This document shows positions 8,438 to 14,868 of a DNA stretch of 19,830 bases, one piece after another. This stretch comes from Actinomycetes bacterium (lineage in GTDB: Bacteria > Actinomycetota > Acidimicrobiia > Acidimicrobiales > Microtrichaceae): NCBI GenBank assembly GCA_023389745.1, contig JAEWED010000126.1, forward strand, positions 1 to 19,830. The letters are read 5' to 3'. Made by a program: the position numbers and the translations under genes. Numbering within the stretch: position 1 is the stretch's first letter; each line of letters begins with the position of its first letter. The notes beneath the pieces were generated by a model. That model was not told the origin of the DNA, did not search any database, and saw only the letters and a list, made by a program, of their open reading frames with translations.

Positions 8438-9544
8438 TCAGCGCCCGGAGCCAGCAGTGTAGAACGAGCCGGTCACCGAGTCAGCCGGGACCTCGGCGCC
8501 CGGTCCCAGCGAGGCGTACGGGCCGACGACGCACCGGTCCCCGATCGTCGCGTTGCGAGCGGTCGCCTGTTCCACGACGCAGTCGGCGCCGACGACGGTG
8601 TCGACGAGGCGGGTGTCGGGTCCGAGCTCGGTGCCGTCGCCCACGCGGGTGTTGCCCTGGAGGATCACCCCGGGGAACAAGGTGACGTCACGTCCCACCA
8701 CCACGGTCGTGTCGACGTAGACCGACGCGGGGTCGACCATCGTGACGCCGGAGCGCAGCAGCGACTCGTTGGTCCGGGCGCGCAGCTCGTGCTCGGCCGC
8801 CGCGAGCTGCAGCCGGTCGTTCACGCCCTGGGTCTCGGCCGCGTCGTCGACCAGGAACGCTTCGACCGGGTGGCCGGCAGAGGCGAGCACCTCGACGGCG
8901 TCGGTCAGGTAGTACTCGCCCTGGCTGTTGTCGGGTTCGATCCGACGCAAGGCCGGCGCGAGCAGGCTGCGACGGAAGCAGTAGATCGACGTGTTGACCT
9001 CGGTGAGCTCGAGCTCCTCGGGTGAGGCGTCGCGCTGCTCGACGATGCGCACGACCAAGTCGTCGCGCCCTCGCACGATCCGCCCGTAGCCGGTCGGGTC
9101 GTCCATCCGGGCGGTGAGCACCGTCGCCGCCGCGCCGCTGCTGCGATGGTGGTCGAGCAGCGCCGCGACCGTCGACGAGCGCAGCAACGGGGCGTCGCCG
9201 ATCAGCACGATCACGTCGCCCTCGACGTCGTCGTCGTCGGGAAGGCCGACGAGCCCGACGAGCGTGGCGTCGCCGGTGCCGCGCTGCACGCGCTGCTCGA
9301 CGAACTCGAGCTCGACGTCGTGGGCGTGCTCCTGCATCTTCTTGGTCACCCACTCGGCCTTGTGGCCGACCACGACCGCGACACGGCCGACGGGGACCTC
9401 GACGAGCGACTCGAGCACGTAGACCAGCATCGGCTTGCCGCAGAGACGATGCAGCGGCTTGGGGCGTTCGGAGCGCATGCGGCTGCCCTCGCCGGCCGCC
9501 AGGACGATGGCGGACAGCGGCAGCACGTCGGGGGTCGGAATCAT
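8438..9544 (-). CDS. glmU: GlmU-type UDP-GlcNAc pyrophosphorylase with truncated C-terminal acetyltransferase domain
   Basis: From the ATG at 9544 the protein has 368 aa; typical GlmU has 450-490. The uridylyltransferase domain is complete: LAAGEGSRMRSERPKPLH, GDAPLL, GYGRIVR, VNTSIYCF and QGEYYLTDAVEVL. The left-handed beta-helix begins (VVGRDVTLFPGVILQGNT) but ends just after VVGPYASLGPG, before the region that in Escherichia coli GlmU holds the acetyl-CoA and glucosamine-1-phosphate sites (Lys351, His363, Tyr366, Asn377, Lys392). It should therefore make UDP-GlcNAc from GlcNAc-1-P but not acetylate GlcN-1-P. prs starts 31 bases later, so the missing part does not follow in another frame. 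An in-frame TTG at 9586 lies inside the tRNA anticodon loop and is rejected as the start. No Shine-Dalgarno is visible. Confidence 0.92.
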   Translation of the reverse strand: MIPTPDVLPLSAIVLAAGEGSRMRSERPKPLHRLCGKPMLVYVLESLVEVPVGRVAVVVGHKAEWVTKKMQEHAHDVELEFVEQRVQRGTGDATLVGLVGLPDDDDVEGDVIVLIGDAPLLRSSTVAALLDHHRSSGAAATVLTARMDDPTGYGRIVRGRDDLVVRIVEQRDASPEELELTEVNTSIYCFRRSLLAPALRRIEPDNSQGEYYLTDAVEVLASAGHPVEAFLVDDAAETQGVNDRLQLAAAEHELRARTNESLLRSGVTMVDPASVYVDTTVVVGRDVTLFPGVILQGNTRVGDGTELGPDTRLVDTVVGADCVVEQATARNATIGDRCVVGPYASLGPGAEVPADSVTGSFYTAGSGR

Positions 9545-9546
9545 GG

Positions 9547-9619
9547 CTCGCGGGGCAGGATTCGAACCTGCACTCTCCTGATCCAAAGTCAGGCGTTCTG
9601 CCAGTTGAACTACCCGCGA
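9547..9619 (-). tRNA. tRNA-Gln (anticodon UUG)
   Basis: On the minus strand the full cloverleaf is present: acceptor TCGCGGG paired with CCCGCGA, D-arm GTTC/GAAC, anticodon stem CCTGA/TCAGG enclosing the loop CTTTGGA with anticodon TTG, and T-arm GCAGG-TTCGAAT-CCTGC. The discriminator is G73. CCA is encoded at 9546-9544, and its A is the first base of the glmU ATG. A TACCGT hexamer at 9639-9634 could be the -10 of its promoter, but no good -35 is seen. Confidence 0.96.
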
Positions 9620-9739
9620 CGGACAGCAGGGCCACGGTACCGCGCCGGGACACCGGCGCCGTTCCCGTTGCGCGTCACCTCGCAGCGGTGAGGTCCGGCC
9701 CCGCCCCGGTCGGAGTCGGCAGCTCGGGAGGGCGACGCA

Positions 9740-10471
9740 TCAGACGGCCGGAGGGGTCATGAAGTAGTTGTGCACGTCGTGGCGCGTGGGGTCGTAGGCC
9801 ACGACCCGTCCCTCGTCGAGCACCCCCACCGAGTAGCCGAGCTCGGTGAAGATCTCGAAGCACACGTCGCGGTTCTCGTCGCTGCCGAGCTCGGTGTACA
9901 CCGGCGGGTGGCAGCGCTCGAGCAGCGCCTGCCCACCGCGGAACACGAACTGCTCGAAGTTCTCGACGTCGATCTTGATGCCCACGACCTCTGCACCGCC
10001 GAGTGGCTCGAAGTCGTCGAGGCGGATCTGGGGCACCGAGTAGTGCGCGCCGTCGTGCGAGGCACCGACACCCACGGCGTGGCTCAGGCCCTGCATGCGG
10101 ACGTGGTGCTCCTCGGGCATCACCATCACCAGTTCACCCGCCTCCTCGCCGAGCGCGATCTGGTGCAGCACGACGTTGTCGAGGCCGAAGTGCGACACGA
10201 TCCGCGTGAGCGCCCGGAAGTTGTCGGGGATCGGCTCGAAGGCGTGCACCACTCCCCCAGTCATGTGTCGGGCCAGCAGCACCGTCATGATCCCGATGTT
10301 GGCGCCGATGTCGAGCACGACCCCCTGACGCGGGAGCTGACCGACGAAGTGCAGCACGGCACCTTCTTTGCGGTCCCATCGCAACGTGGCGATCTTGAAC
10401 CGTGAGAACCAGAACAGGTACCTGTCGAAACCGAGCACCCGCTGCGCCAAGCGCTGGACCAGCCGTTTCAC
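9740..10471 (-). CDS. FkbM family SAM-dependent methyltransferase
   Basis: The 243-aa protein has the FkbM order: motif I VVLDIGANIG (51-60) for SAM binding, the acidic HAFEPIPDNF after strand 2 (E79), RLDDF, and the family-specific GIKIDVENFEQFVFRGG near residue 170. FkbM enzymes O-methylate sugars, polysaccharides or small molecules. The setting beside a glycosyltransferase and a polyprenyl glycosylphosphotransferase suggests methylation of an exopolysaccharide sugar (inference). The GTG at 10471 was chosen because GGAGG sits eight bases upstream. The in-frame extension to 10510 is basic and lacks support. A TACGCT -10-like hexamer at 10504-10499 would give it its own short-leader transcript. 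The exact substrate is unknown. Confidence 0.88.
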   Translation of the reverse strand: MKRLVQRLAQRVLGFDRYLFWFSRFKIATLRWDRKEGAVLHFVGQLPRQGVVLDIGANIGIMTVLLARHMTGGVVHAFEPIPDNFRALTRIVSHFGLDNVVLHQIALGEEAGELVMVMPEEHHVRMQGLSHAVGVGASHDGAHYSVPQIRLDDFEPLGGAEVVGIKIDVENFEQFVFRGGQALLERCHPPVYTELGSDENRDVCFEIFTELGYSVGVLDEGRVVAYDPTRHDVHNYFMTPPAV

Positions 10472-10505
10472 CGCGTCCCCCTCCGTCCGCCGGCGCCGAG
10501 CGTAG

Positions 10506-10539
10506 CGCAACCCTCACACCGCAACCCTCGTGCCGCAAC
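10506..10539. repeat. Short 14-bp-period repeat upstream of the FkbM gene
   Basis: CGCAACCCTC occurs at 10506-10515 and 10520-10529, with a shorter third copy (CGCAAC) at 10534-10539. It lies just upstream of the candidate -10 TACGCT (minus strand), within the 120-base gap between the glycosyltransferase and FkbM genes. Confidence 0.6.
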
Positions 10540-10591
10540 GATGTGGAGCGCAAGCGGCTCTGCGCTGGGCCGGCCCCGCGGCGGGCCCGGG

Positions 10592-11773
10592 TCAGCGGAC
10601 CCGGCGGCCCTCGCTCATCACGGTGTCCAGGCGGGTCCCGATCGAGGCCCAGCTGTAGTTCCGGGTGACGAAGTCGCGCGCGGCGACCGCCACCCGATCG
10701 CGCAGCTCGGCGTCGTCGAGCAGCACCAGGATCTGCTCGGCGAACTCCTCGGCGGTGTTCGCCACGAAGATCTCACGGCCCGGCTCCGCGCCGATCGCCC
10801 GGTTCACCAGCTCGGTGGTCACGCAGGGAACCCCCATCGCCATCGCCTCGAGGATCTTGTTCTGCTGCCCTGCGCCGATGATCAGCGGCGCGACCATGAC
10901 CTTGCCGCTGCGGTAGGCGTCGCGGATGTCGTCGACCCAGCCGCTGATCTCGACCCCCGGCCCCTCGAGGTTGCGCACCACACGGCTCGGCCGGGCCCCG
11001 GCGATGAGCACGTCCGCGTCGGGGCGCCGGGCCCGGACCAGCGGCAGGATCTCCTCGGCGAGCATGCTGGCCGCGCGCACGTTCGGGGCGTACCCCATGT
11101 TGCCGACGAAGGCCATGTCCTTCTGGTCCGGCGGGGCGGGCATCGGATGGAAGTCCTCGGTGTCGACGGCACTGGTGACCAGCTCGATCGTCTCGGCACC
11201 GGGGAACGACAACGAGTCGCGGTCCTGGATCGAGATGATGACGTGGCGGTCGAACCAGTCGAAGACCTGCGCCTCGTAGCGGGCGATCCGCGTGGCCTCG
11301 TAGCGCAGCCACCAGCTCAGCGGCCACCTCGCCCGCTCCGCCCGACGCCGGGTCGAGGTGCTGAAGGCGTCCTGGTAGTCGATCGTCGAGGGGATGTCGC
11401 GATGCCGGTGGTAGGGCGCGGTCCGGATCAGCTGGCAGTACACGTGGTCGGGGCGCTCCTCGGCGACGATGCGCTCGACCTGCGCGAGCGCAGCCCGGTC
11501 CTGGAAGTAGCCGACCTGCAGCGGCACGCCGGTGAGCAGCGCCTTCAGCGTCGACAGCAGCGTGGCGACCCGGCCCAGCTGCACGACGTGCACCCGGGGG
11601 CAGCACTCGTCGCGCACCTTCGCCAGGTCCTCGGGCTTCACCGGGGAGTGGCTCAGCGCCACGAGCGCGACGTCGTGGTGGACCGACAGCTCCTGGAGCT
11701 GGTGGAACGCCCGGTGCTTGTCGCCCTTCTCCATCGGATAGGGGAAGCGCGAGGTGATGACGAGGATCTTCAC
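10592..11773 (-). CDS. GT4-family glycosyltransferase (Stp1/PEP-CTERM-type sugar transferase-like)
   Basis: The 393-aa protein has a GT-B fold. The N-terminal domain opens KILVITSRFPYPMEKGDKHR, a form I associate with the EpsH1/PEP-CTERM-linked sugar transferase family. The C-terminal domain has FVGNMGYAPNV, ISGWVDDIRDAYRSG, and the donor-binding EX7E region GAGQQNKILEAMAMGVPCV with Glu309. It should transfer a nucleotide-activated sugar to a lipid-linked acceptor at the cytoplasmic membrane face. The sugar cannot be read from sequence. The start is GTG at 11773, with a -10-like TACGCT ending six bases upstream and no Shine-Dalgarno, suggesting a leaderless mRNA. It lies 67 bases after the initiating glycosylphosphotransferase gene. 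No exosortase or PEP-CTERM protein is in the window. Confidence 0.9.
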   Translation of the reverse strand: MKILVITSRFPYPMEKGDKHRAFHQLQELSVHHDVALVALSHSPVKPEDLAKVRDECCPRVHVVQLGRVATLLSTLKALLTGVPLQVGYFQDRAALAQVERIVAEERPDHVYCQLIRTAPYHRHRDIPSTIDYQDAFSTSTRRRAERARWPLSWWLRYEATRIARYEAQVFDWFDRHVIISIQDRDSLSFPGAETIELVTSAVDTEDFHPMPAPPDQKDMAFVGNMGYAPNVRAASMLAEEILPLVRARRPDADVLIAGARPSRVVRNLEGPGVEISGWVDDIRDAYRSGKVMVAPLIIGAGQQNKILEAMAMGVPCVTTELVNRAIGAEPGREIFVANTAEEFAEQILVLLDDAELRDRVAVAARDFVTRNYSWASIGTRLDTVMSEGRRVR

Positions 11774-11779
11774 GGGTGC

Positions 11780-11785
11780 AGCGTA
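11780..11785 (-). promoter_or_regulatory. Candidate -10 element for a leaderless glycosyltransferase transcript
   Basis: On the minus strand TACGCT is followed by six bases and then the GTG start at 11773. The same hexamer occurs upstream of the FkbM gene. The -35 position holds no recognisable motif. Confidence 0.35.
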
Positions 11786-11798
11786 GGCAGACGCACAG

Positions 11799-11825
11799 GA
11801 CCGGCCGCGACGTGCGTCACCGGTC
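11799..11825 (-). terminator. Possible hairpin after the glycosylphosphotransferase gene
   Basis: GACCGG (11799-11804) pairs with CCGGTC (11820-11825), and inner bases GAC/GTC can extend it. It lies 16-42 bases after the stop of the upstream gene. There is no U-tract, so it is a weak terminator or attenuator candidate. Confidence 0.25.
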
Positions 11826-11840
11826 GATCAGGTGCGTCGG

Positions 11841-13421
11841 TCAGCGGCGCTTGCCGAGCAGCGTCGGGATCGTGCGCAGTCCGATCACCAGGTCCCGCCA
11901 CAGCGACCAGTTCTCGATGTAGCGGTTGTCGAGGCGCACCCGGGTCTCGATGCTGGTGTCGCCCCAGTAGCCGTTCACCTGCGCCCAGCCGGTGATGCCG
12001 ACGGGCACCCGGTGACGGAAGTGGTAGCTGTCGATCTCCTCGCCGAACTGCTCCACGAAGTGCGGGCGCTCGGGCCGGGGACCGACGAGCGACATCTCGC
12101 CGCGCAGGACGTTGATGAGCTGCGGGAGCTCGTCGAGGTGCGTCGGACGCAGGAACCGGCCGACCTTGGTGACCCGGTCGTCGTCGTTGACGGACCACTG
12201 CGTGGCGGAGTCGTCGTTCACCTTCATGGTGCGGAACTTCAGGATCTCGAACGGGCGACCGCCGATGCCGACGCGGACCTGGCGGAAGAACACCGGACCC
12301 TTGCTGGTCAGCCGCACGGCGAGGCCGCAGGCCACGAGCGCCGGCGACACCAGCAGGATCAGCAGCAGCGACGTGACGACATCGAAGGCCCGCTTGGCCG
12401 GCCAGAGGCTGGCGGACACGCCCGGGCGACGCACGGGCACCAGCGGCAGTCCGGCGACCTCGTGGCCGACGTCCTCTGCGGAGACACCCAGCTCGAACAG
12501 GCGGGGCACTGCGTAGAACTGGACCATCTGCTCCTGGCAGCGGCGGATGATGCCGACGAGCTCCTCCTCGCCGGCGGCACCGAAGGCGAGGATCACGTGG
12601 CGCACCCCGGTGCGGGCGAGGATCTCGGGAAGGTGCTCCGGACGGCCGACGATGGGCAGCGGCACCTCGTCGTCGTAGCGGTCGATGAACCCGCAGGGCA
12701 CCAGGCCGAACTCCGGGTTGTCCTGCAGCGCACGGGCGACCTCGACACCGACGGGGCCGGTGCCGATGATGAGCGTGTCGTCGAGGTCGTAGCCGCGGGT
12801 CCGGGCGAGTCCCACCAGGCGGAACGTCACCAGTCGACCGAGGAGGATGAACGGGATCGTCGCCACGACGATCCCCGCGACGGCCATCACGTCGATCGTC
12901 TCGCCCGGGCTCGTCAGGTTCTCCATCCGCACCACGGACACGATCATCAGGGTGACGATCGGGGCCAGACCGACCCGGGCGATGACCGAGAGCAGCCCCT
13001 CGCTCGGAACCACCACGAGGCGACCGCGACGAGCGGTGGGCCACAACAGGAGGGTGCCGACGACGGCGAACAGCAGGACGACCCGCAGCGGGATTGGCTG
13101 CTGGGTGACTGCTTCGTAGATCACCAGGGGGGCGGCCAGGCCGACGAAGTCGAACACGTGGCTGAGCAGGCGCAGGACGCGGCCGACCGCTCGGCGCTCC
13201 TGCAGGGGGACGGTGATCTCCGGGTCGTGGAGGATGACGTCGCTGTCGGCGTTCTGCACCACACGGAGGTCGATCACGACCGGTGCGTCGGAGTCCTCTG
13301 CCGTCGGGGCGGCATGGTCGAGCGCGATCTCCACTGCCGTCCTGTTGCGCAGCGACACCTGTCGACCACCTGCACCCAGCTCATCCTCGGAATAACGCAA
13401 CATCACGCCCCGTTCACCCAT
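11841..13421 (-). CDS. Exopolysaccharide biosynthesis polyprenyl glycosylphosphotransferase (WcaJ/CpsE-like initiating transferase)
   Basis: This 526-aa membrane protein has four predicted N-terminal helices (from about residue 75 to 195), a Rossmann-like CoA-binding-type domain (DDTLIIGTGPVGVEVARAL near 213), a further membrane-embedded segment, and the C-terminal bacterial sugar transferase domain from KRAFDV (~342). The latter contains KGPVFFRQVRVGIGG, FEILKFRTM, DELPQLINVLRGEMSLVGPRPE and GITGWAQVNGYWG. It transfers sugar-1-phosphate from a UDP-sugar to undecaprenyl phosphate, the first step of the repeat unit. Possible starts are GTG 13436, ATG 13421 and ATG 13403, none with a strong ribosome site; I chose 13421. 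A good promoter lies upstream at 13505-13533. Confidence 0.95.
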   Translation of the reverse strand: MGERGVMLRYSEDELGAGGRQVSLRNRTAVEIALDHAAPTAEDSDAPVVIDLRVVQNADSDVILHDPEITVPLQERRAVGRVLRLLSHVFDFVGLAAPLVIYEAVTQQPIPLRVVLLFAVVGTLLLWPTARRGRLVVVPSEGLLSVIARVGLAPIVTLMIVSVVRMENLTSPGETIDVMAVAGIVVATIPFILLGRLVTFRLVGLARTRGYDLDDTLIIGTGPVGVEVARALQDNPEFGLVPCGFIDRYDDEVPLPIVGRPEHLPEILARTGVRHVILAFGAAGEEELVGIIRRCQEQMVQFYAVPRLFELGVSAEDVGHEVAGLPLVPVRRPGVSASLWPAKRAFDVVTSLLLILLVSPALVACGLAVRLTSKGPVFFRQVRVGIGGRPFEILKFRTMKVNDDSATQWSVNDDDRVTKVGRFLRPTHLDELPQLINVLRGEMSLVGPRPERPHFVEQFGEEIDSYHFRHRVPVGITGWAQVNGYWGDTSIETRVRLDNRYIENWSLWRDLVIGLRTIPTLLGKRR

Positions 13422-13504
13422 GTCCGCCGACCCCACTCAACGCACATCCGCCTTCAACTCCGCCTGCGATCCCCCGACCAGACCGGTCGTCCGTCGCATC
13501 GTCA

Positions 13505-13533
13505 AGTAAACGTGTGACGCTGGCCACCGTCAA
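13505..13533 (-). promoter_or_regulatory. Sigma-70-type promoter for the glycosylphosphotransferase gene
   Basis: On the minus strand TTGACG (13533-13528) is separated by exactly 17 bases from TTTACT (13510-13505). This is five of six and four of six matches to consensus, the best promoter in the window. Transcription would start near 13498, giving a leader of about 75 bases. It sits in the divergent 268-base region shared with the plus-strand acetyltransferase gene. Confidence 0.55.
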
Positions 13534-13565
13534 GGGTTCAGTGACCCAAGATCGGCTCCGACGGG

Positions 13566-13593
13566 GAGCAATTCTGCTCGTGGACATGTCCAC
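13566..13593. promoter_or_regulatory. Two adjoining palindromes, possible operator
   Basis: GAGCA-attc-TGCTC (13566-13579) is followed without a gap by the perfect 14-base palindrome GTGGACATGTCCAC (13580-13593). They lie between the promoter of the leftward gene and the start of the rightward acetyltransferase gene. A dimeric regulator site is the natural reading, but no regulator gene is nearby. Confidence 0.4.
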
Positions 13594-13689
13594 TTCACCG
13601 AGGGTTCGACCGGCCGAAAACTCCTCGGCGATCCGCCGGTCGGACGCTGCTCGTGACACTCCCGGCCGCGTCCGGCACACTCCCCTGTC

Positions 13690-14868
13690 ATGTCCGAGCC
13701 CGAGCCCGTCCTGACCGGCGCCCAGCCGAACGACGACCTGCCGAACGACGACTTGGCGAACGACGACCTGCGCGTCGAGGTCGTCGGGCGGCTCGGCGAT
13801 CGTGCCGACGACTGGGACCGGCTGGTCGCAGGTGCGACGCTGCCCAGCCCGTTCCTCCGCAGCTGGTGGCTCGAGCACGCCGCGAGCGGCGACCCGACGC
13901 TGGTGTGCTGCTTCGACGGCGACGAGCTGGTGGGCGGCGCCGCGTTCGAGACGAACGCCGTCGGGCGGGGGCCCGCCTCGCTGCAGGTGGTGCGATCCCT
14001 CGGCCAGGGACCGCTCGCCCCGGACCACCTCGACGTCGTCGCCACCGAACGCCACGGCGCGGCGGTCACGCGAGCGGTGCTCGAGTGGCTGCACCGGCCG
14101 GGCACCCGGGTGGTCGACCTGGACGGCCTTGCGGCCGACGGTCGGCTGGGCAGGGCGCTCGCAGGTGACGCCATCGAGACGACCGCGGCCCCGTACGCCG
14201 AGCTCGGCGACGACCTGGCCGCCTACCTGGCGGGTCGACCGGGCCGGGTCCGCAGCACCATCAAGCGGACCGCCAAGCGTCTCGACCGCGATGGGGTCAC
14301 CCACCGGCGAGCCGGCGACGCCGACATCGACGAGGCGCTCGGACGGCTCGCAGCGCTGCACGACGGCCGCTGGTCGGACGAGTCGGACTTCCTCACCGGG
14401 TGGGAGCAGCTGGAGCGGGCCGCTCGTGCCGGTGCGGCGCTCGGTGACGTCGTGGTCCACGAGCTGGTCACCGACGACGGCGACGTCATCGCCAGCGAGC
14501 TCGACCTGACCGTCGGCGACCGGGTGGCCTTCTACCAGGCCGGCCGTCTGACCGACCACGAGTGGCGCGGCAGCGGCTCGGTGCTGCGCACGAGGATCCT
14601 GGAGCAGGCGATCGCCGACGGCGCGACCGAGTACGACCTGCTGCGCGGCGACGAGCCCTACAAGGCCGAGTGGTCCACCGGACGACGGGAACTGCTCCGT
14701 TGCCGGTTCGGGGTCGGGTTGCCGGCCCGAGCGCTGCTCGGCGCCCACGCCGGCCGTGTCCGACTCTCGGAGCTGGTGCGGTCCTTCGACCGCCGAGGTG
14801 CCGGTGAGGTCAGTGTCCCCGGACCTTCGACACCAGACCCAGCAGCTCCTCGCGAGCCGCACGGCTGA
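13690..14868 (+). CDS. BioF2-like/FemAB-type GNAT acetyltransferase (CelD/BcsL family)
   Basis: The 392-aa protein looks like the two-lobed GNAT proteins annotated as BioF2-like or cellulose-biosynthesis CelD acetyltransferases. Features are PSPFLRSWWLEHAA near residue 53, the basic helix GRVRSTIKRTAKRLDRDG near 187-204, ASELDLTVGDRVAFYQAGRL, and DLLRGDEPYKAEWSTGRRELLRCRF towards the end. Such proteins are often found in exopolysaccharide clusters and may acylate sugars (inference from context). The N-terminus carries three NDDL-type pentapeptides from a 15-bp repeat. The start is ATG at 13690; no Shine-Dalgarno is clear. It is the only module gene on the plus strand, and its last 59 bases overlap the flippase gene tail to tail. 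Confidence 0.82.
   Translation: MSEPEPVLTGAQPNDDLPNDDLANDDLRVEVVGRLGDRADDWDRLVAGATLPSPFLRSWWLEHAASGDPTLVCCFDGDELVGGAAFETNAVGRGPASLQVVRSLGQGPLAPDHLDVVATERHGAAVTRAVLEWLHRPGTRVVDLDGLAADGRLGRALAGDAIETTAAPYAELGDDLAAYLAGRPGRVRSTIKRTAKRLDRDGVTHRRAGDADIDEALGRLAALHDGRWSDESDFLTGWEQLERAARAGAALGDVVVHELVTDDGDVIASELDLTVGDRVAFYQAGRLTDHEWRGSGSVLRTRILEQAIADGATEYDLLRGDEPYKAEWSTGRRELLRCRFGVGLPARALLGAHAGRVRLSELVRSFDRRGAGEVSVPGPSTPDPAAPREPHG
13726..13770. repeat. Three 15-bp tandem repeats in the acetyltransferase N-terminus
   Basis: Units 13726-13740, 13741-13755 and 13756-13770 read [cg]cgaacgacgac[ct]tg and encode PNDDL, PNDDL and ANDDL. They lie before the conserved domain, so copy number could change without breaking the frame. 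Confidence 0.9.

Noticed and set aside
9545..9586. In-frame extension of glmU to a TTG start
   Set aside because: The TTG lies inside the tRNA-Gln anticodon loop and the extension would be encoded by the tRNA arms.
9675..9863. Small minus-strand frame beside the tRNA
   Set aside because: It is mostly a shadow of the FkbM gene, with random-looking Arg/Gly-rich content and no start signals.
10560..10591. GC-rich hairpin just after the glycosyltransferase stop
   Set aside because: The stems are short and self-complementary in several registers, with no U-tract; it could be ordinary high-GC sequence.
11770..13044. Long arginine-rich frame opposite or within the glycosylphosphotransferase gene
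   Set aside because: It overlaps a clearly conserved protein in another frame, has high-GC shadow composition and matches no family.
13580..13714. Small plus-strand frame starting in the palindrome
   Set aside because: It has no ribosome site at suitable spacing, no recognisable sequence, and runs into the acetyltransferase gene in another frame.
13283..13714. Plus-strand frame across the glycosylphosphotransferase 5' end
   Set aside because: It is antisense to conserved coding sequence, with Pro/Ser/Arg-rich shadow composition.
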